A DNA stretch of 41,251 nucleotides from an uncultured Alphaproteobacteria bacterium (GCA_944391715.1 CALXUP010000012.1:1-41251); one strand, 5' to 3'. Counted from the first letter of the stretch, positions 1-9,182 are shown. Made by a program: numbers and translations. Notes: generated by a model not told the origin, from the letters alone.

Positions 1-330
1 GTGCCCGGGGATGACGAGAAAGAAATAAAGTACCCGGTAATGACGAAGAAGAAAATTTGTTTAATTTGGATCCCCGGGAGTAAATTCCCGCAAGCGGGCC
101 CCTTGGCACTTCGCAAGCCAGCGATTTTATCCGGCAGTCCCAGTGCCTGCGGCACGCGACGCCGAATGCAATTGCGTCCCGTAAGGTTTGAACTTCGTAC
201 AAATCTAAGCTAAAGCTAAGGATTTGCACTCGTTCTCACCATCTATCGACTTCAAGCCCGAGAATGACAGTGCCTTTATGCCCTTCACAACCCCTGCCGG
301 GTCGAAGCCCGGAGACGGCATATTAAAAGG
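1..330. repeat. Decayed GC-rich palindromic repeat fragments, no gene
   Basis: No credible gene lies in the first 450 bases. Positions 4-15 (CCCGGGGATGAC) and 66-77 (TGGATCCCCGGG) match the outer and inner ends of one arm of the perfect inverted repeat at 40782-40867, so this is probably the same dispersed intergenic element in decayed, partly tandem form. Further CCCG/CGGG-rich pieces occur near 256-265 and 296-315. The open frame across 1-213 is a translation of repeat DNA, with the IPG-type peptide typical of such elements. Its coding value is judged to be nil. Confidence 0.5.
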
Positions 331-384
331 TTTGTGGGGAGAAAATAATTTGGGAAATGATGGAAAAATAAGATGAGCAGGGTA

Positions 385-429
385 CAAAAAAACGGGGATG
401 TAATAAGATGAAATATCCTATAAATCCCC
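385..429 (-). terminator. Probable terminator of the alcohol dehydrogenase gene
   Basis: Read on the minus strand, GGGGAT (429-424) pairs with ATCCCC (399-394) around a long loop and is followed by a run of seven to eight T (392-385). It lies just past the stop of the minus-strand gene ending at 451. The loop is long for an intrinsic terminator, hence moderate confidence. Confidence 0.45.
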
Positions 430-450
430 AGTGCAGAAATTGCGTTCTGG

Positions 451-1614
451 TTAGATACAGGAACGATAAAGTTTTTCGATAAAGCGTTCCGGCAGTCCGG
501 GAACTTTGCGCAGTTTGGCTCCCTTTACGGCCAAGGCAATCAATTCCTGAATATTGGGAGCGTAAATACCGGCTTCTTTCATACTGACAGGAGCGCCGAT
601 TTTTACATACCAGCTTTTTAAAACCCGGATGGTTTCTTCTGCAGTTTGGAGGTCATCTTCTTTTTTGATGCCGAAAACCTCTTTGCCGAAACGGGCAATA
701 AGCTCTTTTTTGTCTTTGAGATGCAGGGTCAGCCAGGCCGGCGTGATGATGCTCAGTCCGGCACCGTGGGCAATGTCATACATTGCGCTTAATGGATGTT
801 CTAAGGTATGGCAGGGCATAGAATAAGCACCGATGCCGGCCGTGTTTAAGCCGTTCCAGCCTAAGGTTGCACACCACATCATGGTGGCTCTGGCCTCATT
901 GTCTTCCGGATTGTCCATAATTCGTTCAACCGCCTCAATCAATGATTTTACCAATCCTTCAACATAACGCTGTTGAATCGGTGTCCAGCCGCCCTCGTTG
1001 GTAAAGTAGCTTTCGGTCAAATGGGAGATGATGTCTACTGCCGAATAGGCTGTATAGCGGGGCGGGATGGTATAAGTCAGTTCCGGATCCAGGACGGATA
1101 CCTGCGGATAGAGGTGTTCGTCATACATTCCCAGCTTTTCGCAGGTATCTTCATTGGTAATTACCATATTGGCGTTCATTTCGCTGCCGGTTGCCGGTAT
1201 CGTCAAAACGGTTATCAGCGGCAAAGCCTTGGTAATTGGGGCTTTTTGAGTGAAGAAATCCCAGATGTCCGTTTTGGAACCCGCACCGGCGGCAATGGCC
1301 TTTGCTTCGTCAATGACGCTGCCGCCGCCGACCGCAATGATGAATTTTACACGATAGGACAAGGCCTTCCGAGCGCCTTTGCGGGCATGATCCAGACTGG
1401 GGTTTGGTTTTACACCGCCGTGTTCGACGATCCTGATGCCTTGTTCATCCAGCTGCCGGCAGATTTTTTGGTATAGTCCGCTTTTTTTGATGCTTTCCCG
1501 GCCGTATACGAGCAGTGCCCGGTTTCCGATGGCTTTTGCCAGACTGCCAAGTTCAGAGGAACGCCCGTTGCCAAAAATAATTTTGGTCGGATTATGAAAA
1601 GTAAAAGACTGCAT
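451..1614 (-). CDS. Iron-containing alcohol dehydrogenase (butanol dehydrogenase type)
   Basis: A 387-residue group III (iron-dependent) alcohol dehydrogenase, the usual length for the BdhA/YqhD branch. It reduces aldehydes to alcohols with NAD(P)H in the cytoplasm. The nucleotide-binding GGGSVIDEAK motif is at residues 96-105. Probable metal ligands are D194, H198, H269 and H283, in the contexts AVDIISH, MPCHTLEHPLSA and YDIAHGAGL. The HPLSAMYDIAHG context resembles clostridial butanol dehydrogenases more than classical YqhD. The start lies just downstream of an AGGAAA Shine-Dalgarno. It is 47 bp downstream of the [FeFe] hydrogenase gene on the same strand, so the two may form one fermentative unit disposing of reductant as alcohol and H2. 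Substrate and cofactor cannot be read from sequence. Confidence 0.9.
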   Translation of the reverse strand: MQSFTFHNPTKIIFGNGRSSELGSLAKAIGNRALLVYGRESIKKSGLYQKICRQLDEQGIRIVEHGGVKPNPSLDHARKGARKALSYRVKFIIAVGGGSVIDEAKAIAAGAGSKTDIWDFFTQKAPITKALPLITVLTIPATGSEMNANMVITNEDTCEKLGMYDEHLYPQVSVLDPELTYTIPPRYTAYSAVDIISHLTESYFTNEGGWTPIQQRYVEGLVKSLIEAVERIMDNPEDNEARATMMWCATLGWNGLNTAGIGAYSMPCHTLEHPLSAMYDIAHGAGLSIITPAWLTLHLKDKKELIARFGKEVFGIKKEDDLQTAEETIRVLKSWYVKIGAPVSMKEAGIYAPNIQELIALAVKGAKLRKVPGLPERFIEKLYRSCI

Positions 1615-1661
1615 AACGGTTTCCTTTCATAAAATTCCGGTTTTGCGGCCGGATAGGTTTC

Positions 1662-3107
1662 TTAATCTTGGTCTTTCAGGTTTTGTCCCTGTGCCACGTA
1701 GGCTTCTACCGCCCGGGCAGCTTTTTTCGGCAGGGCAACGCAGCCCATTCCCGAAATGCAGCCGCCTTCGCAGCACATAACCTCCAACATATTGCATTCA
1801 CAGCCTTTGGTGGCATAGCGTTTCATCAGTTTGATGCTGTCGCGGGTCAGACCGTCAATATTTTCCGCCCGGACTTCAATTTTGCCTTCCAACAAAGAGG
1901 CAACGGCTCCGGCAACGCCGCCGGTTAACGGAAAACGGCGTCCCTGCGCACTGGAAACAAGCGTGAATTCCTGTGGTTCGCATTCTTCAACTTTAATGTC
2001 CTGGGCATTGAACATAGCGTTGACTTCTTCAAAAGTCAGAACATAGTCTACATTGGGATCGTCCTCTGCTTCTACACGTTTGGCCAGGCAAGGGCCGAGG
2101 AAAACGGCAACACAGTCGGGATACTGTTTTTTGACCAGTTCGGCAGTATAATACATCGGGCTTCTGGTGCCGGAAACAAAAGGCTCAATTTCCGGAATGT
2201 GCTTTTTGGCGGCATAATAGTAGGCCGAGCAGCAAGAGGTTGTCATCAGCTTTTGGCCTTCATTCATTCTTTCAACAAATTCTGCAGCCTCTTTGCAAGT
2301 GGTTATGTCTGCCCCGACGGCAACTTCGAAGACTTCATCAAAGCCGATTTTCTTCAATGCGCCGACCAGGTTGTTGACGCTGCCGCCATATTGCCCGACG
2401 ATGGCCGGTGCAACCATGGCAATGACTTTTTTGTCGCTGTTGTGGATTTTGTTCATAACGTCAATCATTTCCGAGCGTTCGACAATGGCATCAAACGGGC
2501 AGGAATTCAGGCATTTTCCGCAAGAGATGCATTTTTCCGGATCGATGTGTTCTTTGCCGTGTTCATCTTTGGTAATGGCGCCGACCGGACAGGCGTCTTC
2601 ACACGGGACAATCGCTTTTAAAATCGCGCCGTACGGACAGACGTCATGGCAGCGACCGCAGTTGACGCATTTGTCCGTGTCGATTTTTGCCCGTTCATCA
2701 ACAATATCAATCGCTTCTTTCGGGCAGTTCAGCCGGCAGGGCTGAGCCAGACAACAGCGGCATTGGTCTGTTACGACATATTGCTGGCGTTTGCAGGCGG
2801 CGCAGGCAATGTTGATGACCGAAATTTTGCTTTTGCCGGGTTTTTCACGTGTTAAAGCTTCCATGGCGTAATCGTGCAGCGATTTTGACGAATCCGTTTC
2901 ATCTTCCGGGCAAAAGCCGAGGGCGGCCATGCAGCGGAATTTGTTGATGTCGTTGATAAACTGCATATGTTTTGTGCAGCTGGAGCAGGGGTTGATTTCC
3001 GCGATAACGTCATTAATGCCGGCAAAGCGGTCTTTTATAAAACTGGCGGCAACTTTGTCAAGGACGGTACTGCGGGTAAACGCGGCATTATTTTTGGGTG
3101 TCAACAT
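1662..3107 (-). CDS. Monomeric [FeFe] hydrogenase, atypical (group B-like)
   Basis: A 481-residue iron-only hydrogenase catalysing reversible proton reduction, normally with ferredoxin. The N-terminus carries Cys-rich segments (C41, C44, C59, C66 and C102-C128). Two ferredoxin-type [4Fe-4S] motifs follow (C147/C150/C153/C157 and C193/C196/C199/C203, with extra C169 and C173). The H-cluster domain spans about residues 225-465. The three signature segments are present but non-canonical: TSCCS at 290-294 instead of TSCCP, GPCLAK at 338-343 instead of MPCxxK, and EVMCCEGGC at 442-450. Likely H-cluster ligands are C293, C340, C446 and C450, with C292 as the proton-relay Cys. These deviations and the N-terminus fit group B rather than the prototypical group A, which is a family-level inference. 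Maturases HydE, HydF and HydG are not in this window. Confidence 0.88.
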   Translation of the reverse strand: MLTPKNNAAFTRSTVLDKVAASFIKDRFAGINDVIAEINPCSSCTKHMQFINDINKFRCMAALGFCPEDETDSSKSLHDYAMEALTREKPGKSKISVINIACAACKRQQYVVTDQCRCCLAQPCRLNCPKEAIDIVDERAKIDTDKCVNCGRCHDVCPYGAILKAIVPCEDACPVGAITKDEHGKEHIDPEKCISCGKCLNSCPFDAIVERSEMIDVMNKIHNSDKKVIAMVAPAIVGQYGGSVNNLVGALKKIGFDEVFEVAVGADITTCKEAAEFVERMNEGQKLMTTSCCSAYYYAAKKHIPEIEPFVSGTRSPMYYTAELVKKQYPDCVAVFLGPCLAKRVEAEDDPNVDYVLTFEEVNAMFNAQDIKVEECEPQEFTLVSSAQGRRFPLTGGVAGAVASLLEGKIEVRAENIDGLTRDSIKLMKRYATKGCECNMLEVMCCEGGCISGMGCVALPKKAARAVEAYVAQGQNLKDQD

Positions 3108-3257
3108 TTATTTTTACCTTCTGTTTTGATAATAGTTATTTTTTAAATATTTTCTGCTACAATTCTTTTAGCAACAGGAAGTTTTGTCGTCAAGTTTTAA
3201 ATAGGTTTTGCAGTACTAATAATTGATTTTTCATAAGAAACGCGGGAGGGCGGAAAT

Positions 3258-5273
3258 ATGCTGAAAAAAAGTCGGTCCGTATGGAGAAGTTTTTGCCGTC
3301 GTATGGTTTTATCGACCGTTGTTGTCTGGGCTTTTTCCGGTTTTGGTTCCTTTTCGGCTGCGGCAGAAGAACAAGAGGCCGTCAAGTTGGGCGTGTTTCG
3401 GTATTCTCCGCCTTATGAATATATTGAAAACGGAGAGTTAAAAGGTTTTACGGCAAATTATGTTGACATTCTGAAACACAATCTGGACAAGCCGGTTGAA
3501 ATTGTGCCGTTTGAAACCGAAGAAGACGGATACCGGATGCTGCAAAAAGGTGAAATTTCGGCAATGACGCTGGCTGTCAAAAAACGTTTTCCCGATCAGA
3601 GCTGGAATGTATCAGTTCCATATATGTCGTCGTCTTTGGGAATTTTCGGGCCTAAAGGCGTGTTGGCCAATAATCTTGACGAGATCGGCGGGCAGCGGAT
3701 TGCCGTAACGCCGCTGACAAAATCCCACCCTCTTCTGGCGGAAGATAAAAAGCATAATTTTGTGGTTTTTGATGATCCGCTGGAGGCGATGAAGGCGGTT
3801 GACCGCGGTGAAATCTCTTTTTATATCGGGGATATTCTTCATACGAAATTTGTGGCCGGCCGGTTGGGGTTGAATAACCTGTATTATGTGGCACCGGTGG
3901 TCGGTTCGGCTTATGCTTTCGGGTTTGCCGTGATGCCGCAGCATAAAAAACTGCTGGCTGATATTGACGGGGTTTTGAAGAAAATTGATGCCGAGCAGCA
4001 TTGGAAAATCCGGTCGCAATGGCAAAATATTGAATATTTGCACCGGGAGGCCTTGATTGCCAAATACAGCCCTTATGCGTTGAGTGTTTCGGTTTTTTTA
4101 CTGATTTTACTGTTGGTGGTTGTCTGGCGCAACCGGCAGCAGCAGAAAAGAGCCGCTCAGATGCATCATTTGCAAAAAATGGAATCTCTCGGACGGCTGG
4201 CCGGCGGCGTGGCACATGATTTTAACAATATGCTGGCCGGGATTCAAGGCGCTGCCGAGTTTATCAGGCTGAAAAAAAACAGTGCGGATGACGGCAAATA
4301 TGCGGATATTATCATCAGAGCCTGCAAAAGGGCGGCTTATCTGACCTCGCAGTTGTTGGTATTTGCCCGGGATAAAGAAAAAACTTTTGAAGACATTAAC
4401 GTGAAAGAAGTTATCGGCGACGCTGTTTGTCTTTTGGAACACGGTGTGCCGAAAACTATTGAAATTTTGGTTGATTGTCCGGAAGAAACGTATTGTATTT
4501 TCGGAAATAAAAATTATTTGCAGAGCCTTTTGCTAAATCTGGGCTTTAATGCCAAAGATGCAATGCCGTCCGGCGGAAAACTGACAATAGCGGCCAAGCC
4601 CGTTGTTTTGACGGAAGAGGATGTCTCCGCGTGCCTGCTTAAGGTCAGAACGGGAAAATATCTGGAGTTGTCGGTAGCGGATACCGGGCGCGGCATTGAC
4701 AAGAAAATTCTGCACAGTATTTTTGAACCGTTTTTTACGACCAAAGAAACCGGTAAGGGAACGGGGCTCGGATTGGCGGCGGTTTACGGTATTGTCAGGG
4801 AACATAAAGGAACAATCAGGGTTGAAACCTCTCCGGCCGGAACGACGTTTTATGTTTATTTTCCGCTGAAGAAGGCAAAGGCATGCCGTGCCGAGGATTT
4901 TGAACAACCGGGGCAGCTTGGCGGCAAGATTTTGGTTTTGGATGATGAAAAAATTCTTAACGAACTGCTGAAAGATATTCTGACAAGTCTGGGCTGCGAG
5001 GTTGTTTCCTGCAGTGCGCCGGAAGAAGCTCTGATTTTGTATGACAAGAGTTTTGATGTTGTGATGCTTGACGTGGTTATGCCGAAAATCAGCGGTGTTG
5101 AGGTTTATAAAAAAATGTTGTTGAAAAATCCGGCATTGAAAGTTGTTTTTATGAGCGGCTATACGCAAGACAAAGACGTGAATAAAATCGTGGAGAAAAA
5201 TCCGAATGCGGCATTTGTCAAAAAGCCGTACAGTATTCAGGAACTGCATGACAAACTGGCAAAGATGCTATAA
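3258..5273 (+). CDS. Hybrid sensor histidine kinase with periplasmic solute-binding domain
   Basis: A 671-residue membrane kinase. A signal peptide (about 1-36) precedes a periplasmic SBP_bac_3-type domain (about 40-265) like that of amino-acid or aromatic-compound binding proteins. A transmembrane helix (about 272-290) follows. HisKA has its H-box at [13 protein letters not shown] (phospho-acceptor H320), and HATPase_c has the N-box N431, DTGRGI (475-480) and GTGLGL. The C-terminal receiver domain (about 556-671) has phospho-acceptor D605 and conserved K656. The start is preceded by GGGAGGGCGGAA. It senses a small periplasmic ligand and probably passes phosphate to an unlinked histidine phosphotransferase or regulator, because no DNA-binding partner is adjacent. 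The next two same-strand genes encode degenerate GGDEF-EAL-like proteins. The ligand is unknown. Confidence 0.88.
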   Translation: MLKKSRSVWRSFCRRMVLSTVVVWAFSGFGSFSAAAEEQEAVKLGVFRYSPPYEYIENGELKGFTANYVDILKHNLDKPVEIVPFETEEDGYRMLQKGEISAMTLAVKKRFPDQSWNVSVPYMSSSLGIFGPKGVLANNLDEIGGQRIAVTPLTKSHPLLAEDKKHNFVVFDDPLEAMKAVDRGEISFYIGDILHTKFVAGRLGLNNLYYVAPVVGSAYAFGFAVMPQHKKLLADIDGVLKKIDAEQHWKIRSQWQNIEYLHREALIAKYSPYALSVSVFLLILLLVVVWRNRQQQKRAAQMHHLQKMESLGRLAGGVAHDFNNMLAGIQGAAEFIRLKKNSADDGKYADIIIRACKRAAYLTSQLLVFARDKEKTFEDINVKEVIGDAVCLLEHGVPKTIEILVDCPEETYCIFGNKNYLQSLLLNLGFNAKDAMPSGGKLTIAAKPVVLTEEDVSACLLKVRTGKYLELSVADTGRGIDKKILHSIFEPFFTTKETGKGTGLGLAAVYGIVREHKGTIRVETSPAGTTFYVYFPLKKAKACRAEDFEQPGQLGGKILVLDDEKILNELLKDILTSLGCEVVSCSAPEEALILYDKSFDVVMLDVVMPKISGVEVYKKMLLKNPALKVVFMSGYTQDKDVNKIVEKNPNAAFVKKPYSIQELHDKLAKML

Positions 5274-5364
5274 GTATGTGAAGAAAGTCAGAAAGTTTCT
5301 TGATATCGGGTCAAAGCGAGTTTATGATTTAACAGCTATGTAAACTGGGAGTTTTGGGTGGATA

Positions 5365-6657
5365 ATGGCCAGATCTGCAAATAATATGGGAGAAACATAT
5401 TTGCTGGATGCACTGAACCGGGTGGGGCGCAACCCTGTCGGATATTCGGTGTTGTACGTTAATATTTCAAAACTCAAACCCAAAAACAGACATCCCGAGT
5501 TTGTTAAGATTTTTGCCAAGCTGTTTGACAGTATGGTCGGTAACGCGCAGGGCTCGTTTTTTGTGATGAGCAACGGTGATTTTGCCATTCTGGGGAAAGG
5601 GATTACATCGGATATGGTTGAGGAAGCCGTATTCAAAATCCGTCAGGGATTGTCGTCCGATCCGATATTGCACGGGCGGGATGTTAAAGACTTTGCCGTT
5701 TTGTATTCTTTTCCGGCCGATTATATCTCTTTTTGTTCGTTTATTGAAAAAATGCGGGATAATGTCGATTATCTGGCGGCAGCGACCCCGCCGCCCGAGG
5801 TCAAACGTCCGATCCGCGCCGATGAAATCGATGCGGTAATGGAGCAACTGGACAAGATTGATATTCCGGAAATCATCAAACGGCAAAGCGTTATGAAAAT
5901 ATGCGGGCCGGGAAAATTTAAGGTTGAGTTTCAGGAGTTTTTTGTGGCGGTCAAGGATTTGAGCGCTTATTTGGATGATAGTTTGGATTTGTTGTCCAGC
6001 CGCTGGCTGTTTTTGTATCTGACCCAGAAACTTGACAAGAAGACGATGACTTCTTTTTTTGCTTCCGATATTAAGAACTGGCCGAATCAGATTAGCCTTA
6101 ATCTGAATCTTTCCTCCGTTTTTTCTTTGGAATTTGTTACGCTGGCAAAGAACTTTTTGCAGGACGGGCAAAAGCTGATTGTGGAAATTCAGCTGATGGA
6201 TGTGTTTAACAATCTGCCGGTTTATTTTAAGGTCAAAGAAATTTTGAAGGCGGGCGGGCACCGGTTGCTGATTGACAATATGAGTCCGGCGCTTTTGAAA
6301 ACGCTTAACCTGAAACGGTTGGAACCGGATATGATTAAGTTGTTTTGGGAACCGTTGCTGGAATATGATACGGAAAATGAGAATATCCGGGAGATGATTG
6401 AATATCTTGGGGCGGATAATGTGGTTTTGGCAAAGTGCGACAGTGAGACGGCGCTGGCCTGGGGGATGAAGTACGGGCTTCGTACTTTTCAGGGGCCGTT
6501 AATTGATCAGTTGGAGACGGCCTGTATTCATCGTCAGTGTCCCGATTCAAAATATTGTTCTCTGAAAACCTGTCTGAAAAGACGTCGGCTGTTGTGGGGC
6601 GCGTTTCGGGACGAATGTACGCAAAAAGAATATTTGGAAAAATTGTTGGAGGGGTAA
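5365..6657 (+). CDS. Degenerate GGDEF-EAL-like protein with C-terminal cysteine cluster
   Basis: A 430-residue soluble protein, not recognised by name. The first 120 residues look like a worn GGDEF fold (VLYVNISKLK at 29-38, SNGDFAIL at 69-76 where GGDEF would be). Residues 170-382 follow an EAL outline: NLNLSSVFS (246-254), VEIQ (273-276), LLIDNMS (301-307, replacing the DDFG loop), DMIKLFW (322-328) and FQGPLI (375-380). The catalytic Glu-x-Leu and the double Asp are missing, so phosphodiesterase or cyclase activity is unlikely. The tail has five cysteines (C387, C392, C398, C403, C418) suggestive of a metal site, which the downstream paralogue lacks. It sits 91 bp after the sensor kinase and 3 bp before the paralogue. 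The likely role is a c-di-GMP receptor or protein-interaction scaffold; this is inference. Confidence 0.7.
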   Translation: MARSANNMGETYLLDALNRVGRNPVGYSVLYVNISKLKPKNRHPEFVKIFAKLFDSMVGNAQGSFFVMSNGDFAILGKGITSDMVEEAVFKIRQGLSSDPILHGRDVKDFAVLYSFPADYISFCSFIEKMRDNVDYLAAATPPPEVKRPIRADEIDAVMEQLDKIDIPEIIKRQSVMKICGPGKFKVEFQEFFVAVKDLSAYLDDSLDLLSSRWLFLYLTQKLDKKTMTSFFASDIKNWPNQISLNLNLSSVFSLEFVTLAKNFLQDGQKLIVEIQLMDVFNNLPVYFKVKEILKAGGHRLLIDNMSPALLKTLNLKRLEPDMIKLFWEPLLEYDTENENIREMIEYLGADNVVLAKCDSETALAWGMKYGLRTFQGPLIDQLETACIHRQCPDSKYCSLKTCLKRRRLLWGAFRDECTQKEYLEKLLEG

Positions 6658-6660
6658 AGG

Positions 6661-7953
6661 ATGTTTAATTTTTCTAAAAGCAGCAATACGCCTCCGGCCG
6701 AAAAAACGACGTTGAAAAAAGACGTTGTCATTATGGACTATCTGAAGAATCTGGAAAAAGACATCGGAAGCTATAATGCCCTTTACATTAAGATCAGCAA
6801 GCTGGAAAACCCTAATTTGAAGACGGTGCAAAAGCAGGGACTGCTTGATACTTTTGATAATATTACCCATAAGAACAACGGAGAAATTTTTTCTTTGCCG
6901 AATGATGATTTGGTTGTGGTTTACCGGGCAGCCGCCAAAGAAGAAATCCAGGCTTGTATCATTAAAATCAGGTTTATTTTGCATGACGACAAACTGATTA
7001 AAGATAATTTTGATTTGGAAAGCGCGGGTTTTTTGAAATTTTTTGAACTGCGGTCTGATTTGACAGAATTTCAGGAGTTGGTTGCGGAAGAGGCCAACCG
7101 CCAGACGGTTATCCGGAGAGAAAAATCGGCCGGTGTGCAAAGCGGGGAACCGAGGATGCGTCCGATTGTGTCTGCAGCGAACAAGCCTAAGAAAGAACTG
7201 ACGCCATACATGCTCGGCAAGCTGACCAAAACACTTTCCATGGCAGATTTTTCCAGCCTTATCCGACGTCAGGCCGTTTGCGCGGTTATCGGCAAATCTG
7301 CACCGCAGATGTTGTTTGAAGAGGTGTATGTTTCCATAGCCGATTTGCGGGACACTTTGCTGCCGGATGTTGATTTGACTGCCAATCCGTGGTTGTTTCA
7401 ATATTTGACGGAGACTTTGGACAAGCGGGTTTTGGCCAGTATCAGCAATCATGACGACGGTTCGCTGACCAGTAATTTCAGCCTTAATCTGAACGTGTCT
7501 ACCGTGCTTTCCGACGAGTTTCTGGAGTTTGACGAGGATATTAACGCTTCCATGCGTTCAACGATTGTGCTTGAACTGCAGCTTTTGGATATTTTCAGCG
7601 ATGTCAAAGCCTTTATTCTGGCAAAGACGTTTGCTCAGTCCCGCGGGTATAAAATCTGTATTGACGGGATTACGGTCGATAAACTGAAATATTTGAACCG
7701 GGAACAGCTTGACGCCGATTTAATCAAAATTATCTGGCACCCGACTTTTATGGATGTGATTCATGAAGACAAGCATTTTATGGATTATGTTAATAAAGCC
7801 GAACGGGCAAAGATGATTTTGTGCCGGGTTGATGAACCGCAGGCGGTTGAGGTCGGCAATTCTCTCGGAATCAATTTGTATCAGGGGCGGTATATTCAGC
7901 GTCTGCTTTCCCGTCGCAGCAGCAAGCAGACAATTTTTACTATCAGGCGTTAA
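6661..7953 (+). CDS. Degenerate GGDEF-EAL-like protein, tandem paralogue
   Basis: Also 430 residues and collinear with the preceding gene: NALYIKISKLENP (39-51) matches its VLYVNISKL segment, IIRRQ-type and FEEVYVSIADL segments (about 200-229) match FQEFFVAVKDL, WLFQYLTETLDKR (244-256) matches WLFLYLTQKLDKK, and SLNLNVSTVLS (274-284), VLELQ, CIDGIT (333-338), DLIKIIW (353-359) and YQGRYI (407-412) follow. The GGDEF-like position reads PNDDLV (80-85), and EAL catalytic acids are again missing. The stop of the upstream gene and this start are 3 bp apart and GGAGGGG precedes the ATG, indicating translational coupling. The Cys-rich tail of the first copy is absent and the end is basic. The pair probably arose by duplication and may act as a heterodimer, which is inference. 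Confidence 0.7.
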   Translation: MFNFSKSSNTPPAEKTTLKKDVVIMDYLKNLEKDIGSYNALYIKISKLENPNLKTVQKQGLLDTFDNITHKNNGEIFSLPNDDLVVVYRAAAKEEIQACIIKIRFILHDDKLIKDNFDLESAGFLKFFELRSDLTEFQELVAEEANRQTVIRREKSAGVQSGEPRMRPIVSAANKPKKELTPYMLGKLTKTLSMADFSSLIRRQAVCAVIGKSAPQMLFEEVYVSIADLRDTLLPDVDLTANPWLFQYLTETLDKRVLASISNHDDGSLTSNFSLNLNVSTVLSDEFLEFDEDINASMRSTIVLELQLLDIFSDVKAFILAKTFAQSRGYKICIDGITVDKLKYLNREQLDADLIKIIWHPTFMDVIHEDKHFMDYVNKAERAKMILCRVDEPQAVEVGNSLGINLYQGRYIQRLLSRRSSKQTIFTIRR

Positions 7954-7968
7954 TTTTTTATGGATATG

Positions 7969-7991
7969 AAAAACTCCGCCATCGGCGGAGT
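7969..7991 (-). terminator. Terminator for the small acidic gene
   Basis: ACTCCGCC (7973-7980), loop ATC, GGCGGAGT (7984-7991) form a perfect 8-bp stem. On the minus strand it is followed by TTTTT (7973-7969), so it ends the transcript of the gene at 8003-8311. Confidence 0.8.
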
Positions 7992-8002
7992 CTGCAGATT
8001 GT

Positions 8003-8311
8003 TTAGTCGTTAATTTCTGCTTCGTAAGCGTAGACAATTTTGGTGTCTTCTTCTTTTTCTTCTACGCTTAGTTCACAAATCATAAGTTTGTCGGCATCCT
8101 GAAGGCTGTCAAAAACGTTGTCCGGAATGTCCGTCAGCATAATCTCATCATTGTCGTTACGATAAAGAATGGCAGACTTGTCTTCAGCGTTTAATTCGAT
8201 AGCAGCGTTTCCGGGTTCGCCTTCCTGCTCATACAGCAGGAGCATCACTTCGTCTTCTTCATTAATCAGAAAGTCAAAAGTACGGTATTCTTCGTTGTTT
8301 TCCTTATCCAT
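8003..8311 (-). CDS. Small acidic protein of unknown function
   Basis: A 102-residue protein, strongly acidic (many Glu and Asp), with no signal peptide or membrane segment. It reads like a single small beta-rich domain (FLINEEDEVMLLLYEQ, then KSAILYRNDNDEIMLTDIP, then ADKLMICELS). A nearby AAGGAA precedes the ATG, a plausible promoter lies at 8350-8378 and a clean terminator follows, so it appears to be a genuine monocistronic gene. DUF1292-like proteins of Firmicutes have a similar acidic, short beta-strand look, but I cannot assign the family with confidence. The function is unknown. Confidence 0.7.
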   Translation of the reverse strand: MDKENNEEYRTFDFLINEEDEVMLLLYEQEGEPGNAAIELNAEDKSAILYRNDNDEIMLTDIPDNVFDSLQDADKLMICELSVEEKEEDTKIVYAYEAEIND

Positions 8312-8349
8312 TGGAGTGTTCCTTATCCGTTACCCATACATTTATAATT

Positions 8350-8378
8350 ATAATACTCTGAAAACTCGGGAAAGACAA
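8350..8378 (-). promoter_or_regulatory. Candidate sigma-70 promoter for the acidic gene
   Basis: On the minus strand, TTGTCT (8378-8373), a 17-bp spacer and TATTAT (8355-8350) lie about 40 bp upstream of the start at 8311. The spacing is ideal and the boxes each have one or two mismatches. Confidence 0.5.
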
Positions 8379-8498
8379 TAGTTTTTATTATCCTGTTTAT
8401 CTTTTTCCGTTGCGGAGGATTATAAGTGTTAATATCGCAAATAAATGATGAAAATCGTTTTTTTTTAATATATAGTGCAAAAATACGGAGGTTTTTAT

Positions 8499-9182
8499 AT
8501 GCGTATTTTAATCGACAGATTTATTGACCTGTGCAAGTGGCCGGTCGGTATTTTTATGTTTTTGAGCCTGCCGGCATTTATTCAGTCTTTCGGGTATTTT
8601 CGGTTTTTGGAGCTGCATTATGTGTGGCTGATTGCCGGTTTTATTTTCTTTTTTATCTGCCGCTCAATGATGGATAAGGAAATCAATCAGACGTTTGAAG
8701 TGGCGACACATGAGCTGACGCACGGTTTTTTTGCCATGCTGACGCTGCATAAGGTTAAAAGTATCAGGGTAAACCCTGATGATACCGGCGGTGAGATGGC
8801 TTTTGCCGGACGGGGAAACTGGCTGATTATCATTGCGCCGTATTTCTTTCCGCTGGTGGCAATGGTTGTTATGTGCGGGATTTCAATCTATACCCGGTTT
8901 GCGCCGTCTAATTTTATTTTGAACGGTATTCTGGGCTTTTTCATTGCCCAGCATCTTGATGCCGTCGGTTCGCAGATTCATGAGAAACAGACGGATTTGA
9001 TCAAAGTGTCTTACAAGTTTTGTTTTTTATTTTTACCGGCCGCCAATTTGTGGGCCATCGGTTCCATGCTGGCGTTTAACAGCCGGGGCTGGAACGGTAT
9101 GTATGACTATATGCGGCTGATTAATTATCTGAACAGTCAGAACTGGATTTGGGCAAGGCGCTTTATTTCAGAGCTGTTCTAA
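8499..9182 (+). CDS. Integral membrane protein with HExxH motif (M50-like)
   Basis: A 227-residue membrane protein with about five or six hydrophobic segments. THELTHG carries H71-E72-x-x-H75, the zinc-binding motif of gluzincin-type proteases, near the start of a membrane segment as in site-2 (M50) proteases. The second M50 signature, an LDG-like Asp, is not obvious. IAQHLDAVGSQIHE (about 157-170) could supply a third ligand. The start is set at ATG 8499 because GGAGG (8487-8491) is correctly spaced. The upstream GTG at 8475 lacks a ribosome binding site. Its end overlaps the convergent LD-carboxypeptidase gene by 15 bp. A second, smaller HExxH membrane protein is encoded at 13006. Protease activity is inferred from the motif only. 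Confidence 0.7.
   Translation: MRILIDRFIDLCKWPVGIFMFLSLPAFIQSFGYFRFLELHYVWLIAGFIFFFICRSMMDKEINQTFEVATHELTHGFFAMLTLHKVKSIRVNPDDTGGEMAFAGRGNWLIIIAPYFFPLVAMVVMCGISIYTRFAPSNFILNGILGFFIAQHLDAVGSQIHEKQTDLIKVSYKFCFLFLPAANLWAIGSMLAFNSRGWNGMYDYMRLINYLNSQNWIWARRFISELF

Noticed and set aside
1..213. A 70-codon frame at the left end
   Set aside because: Translation of palindromic repeat DNA with no start signal.
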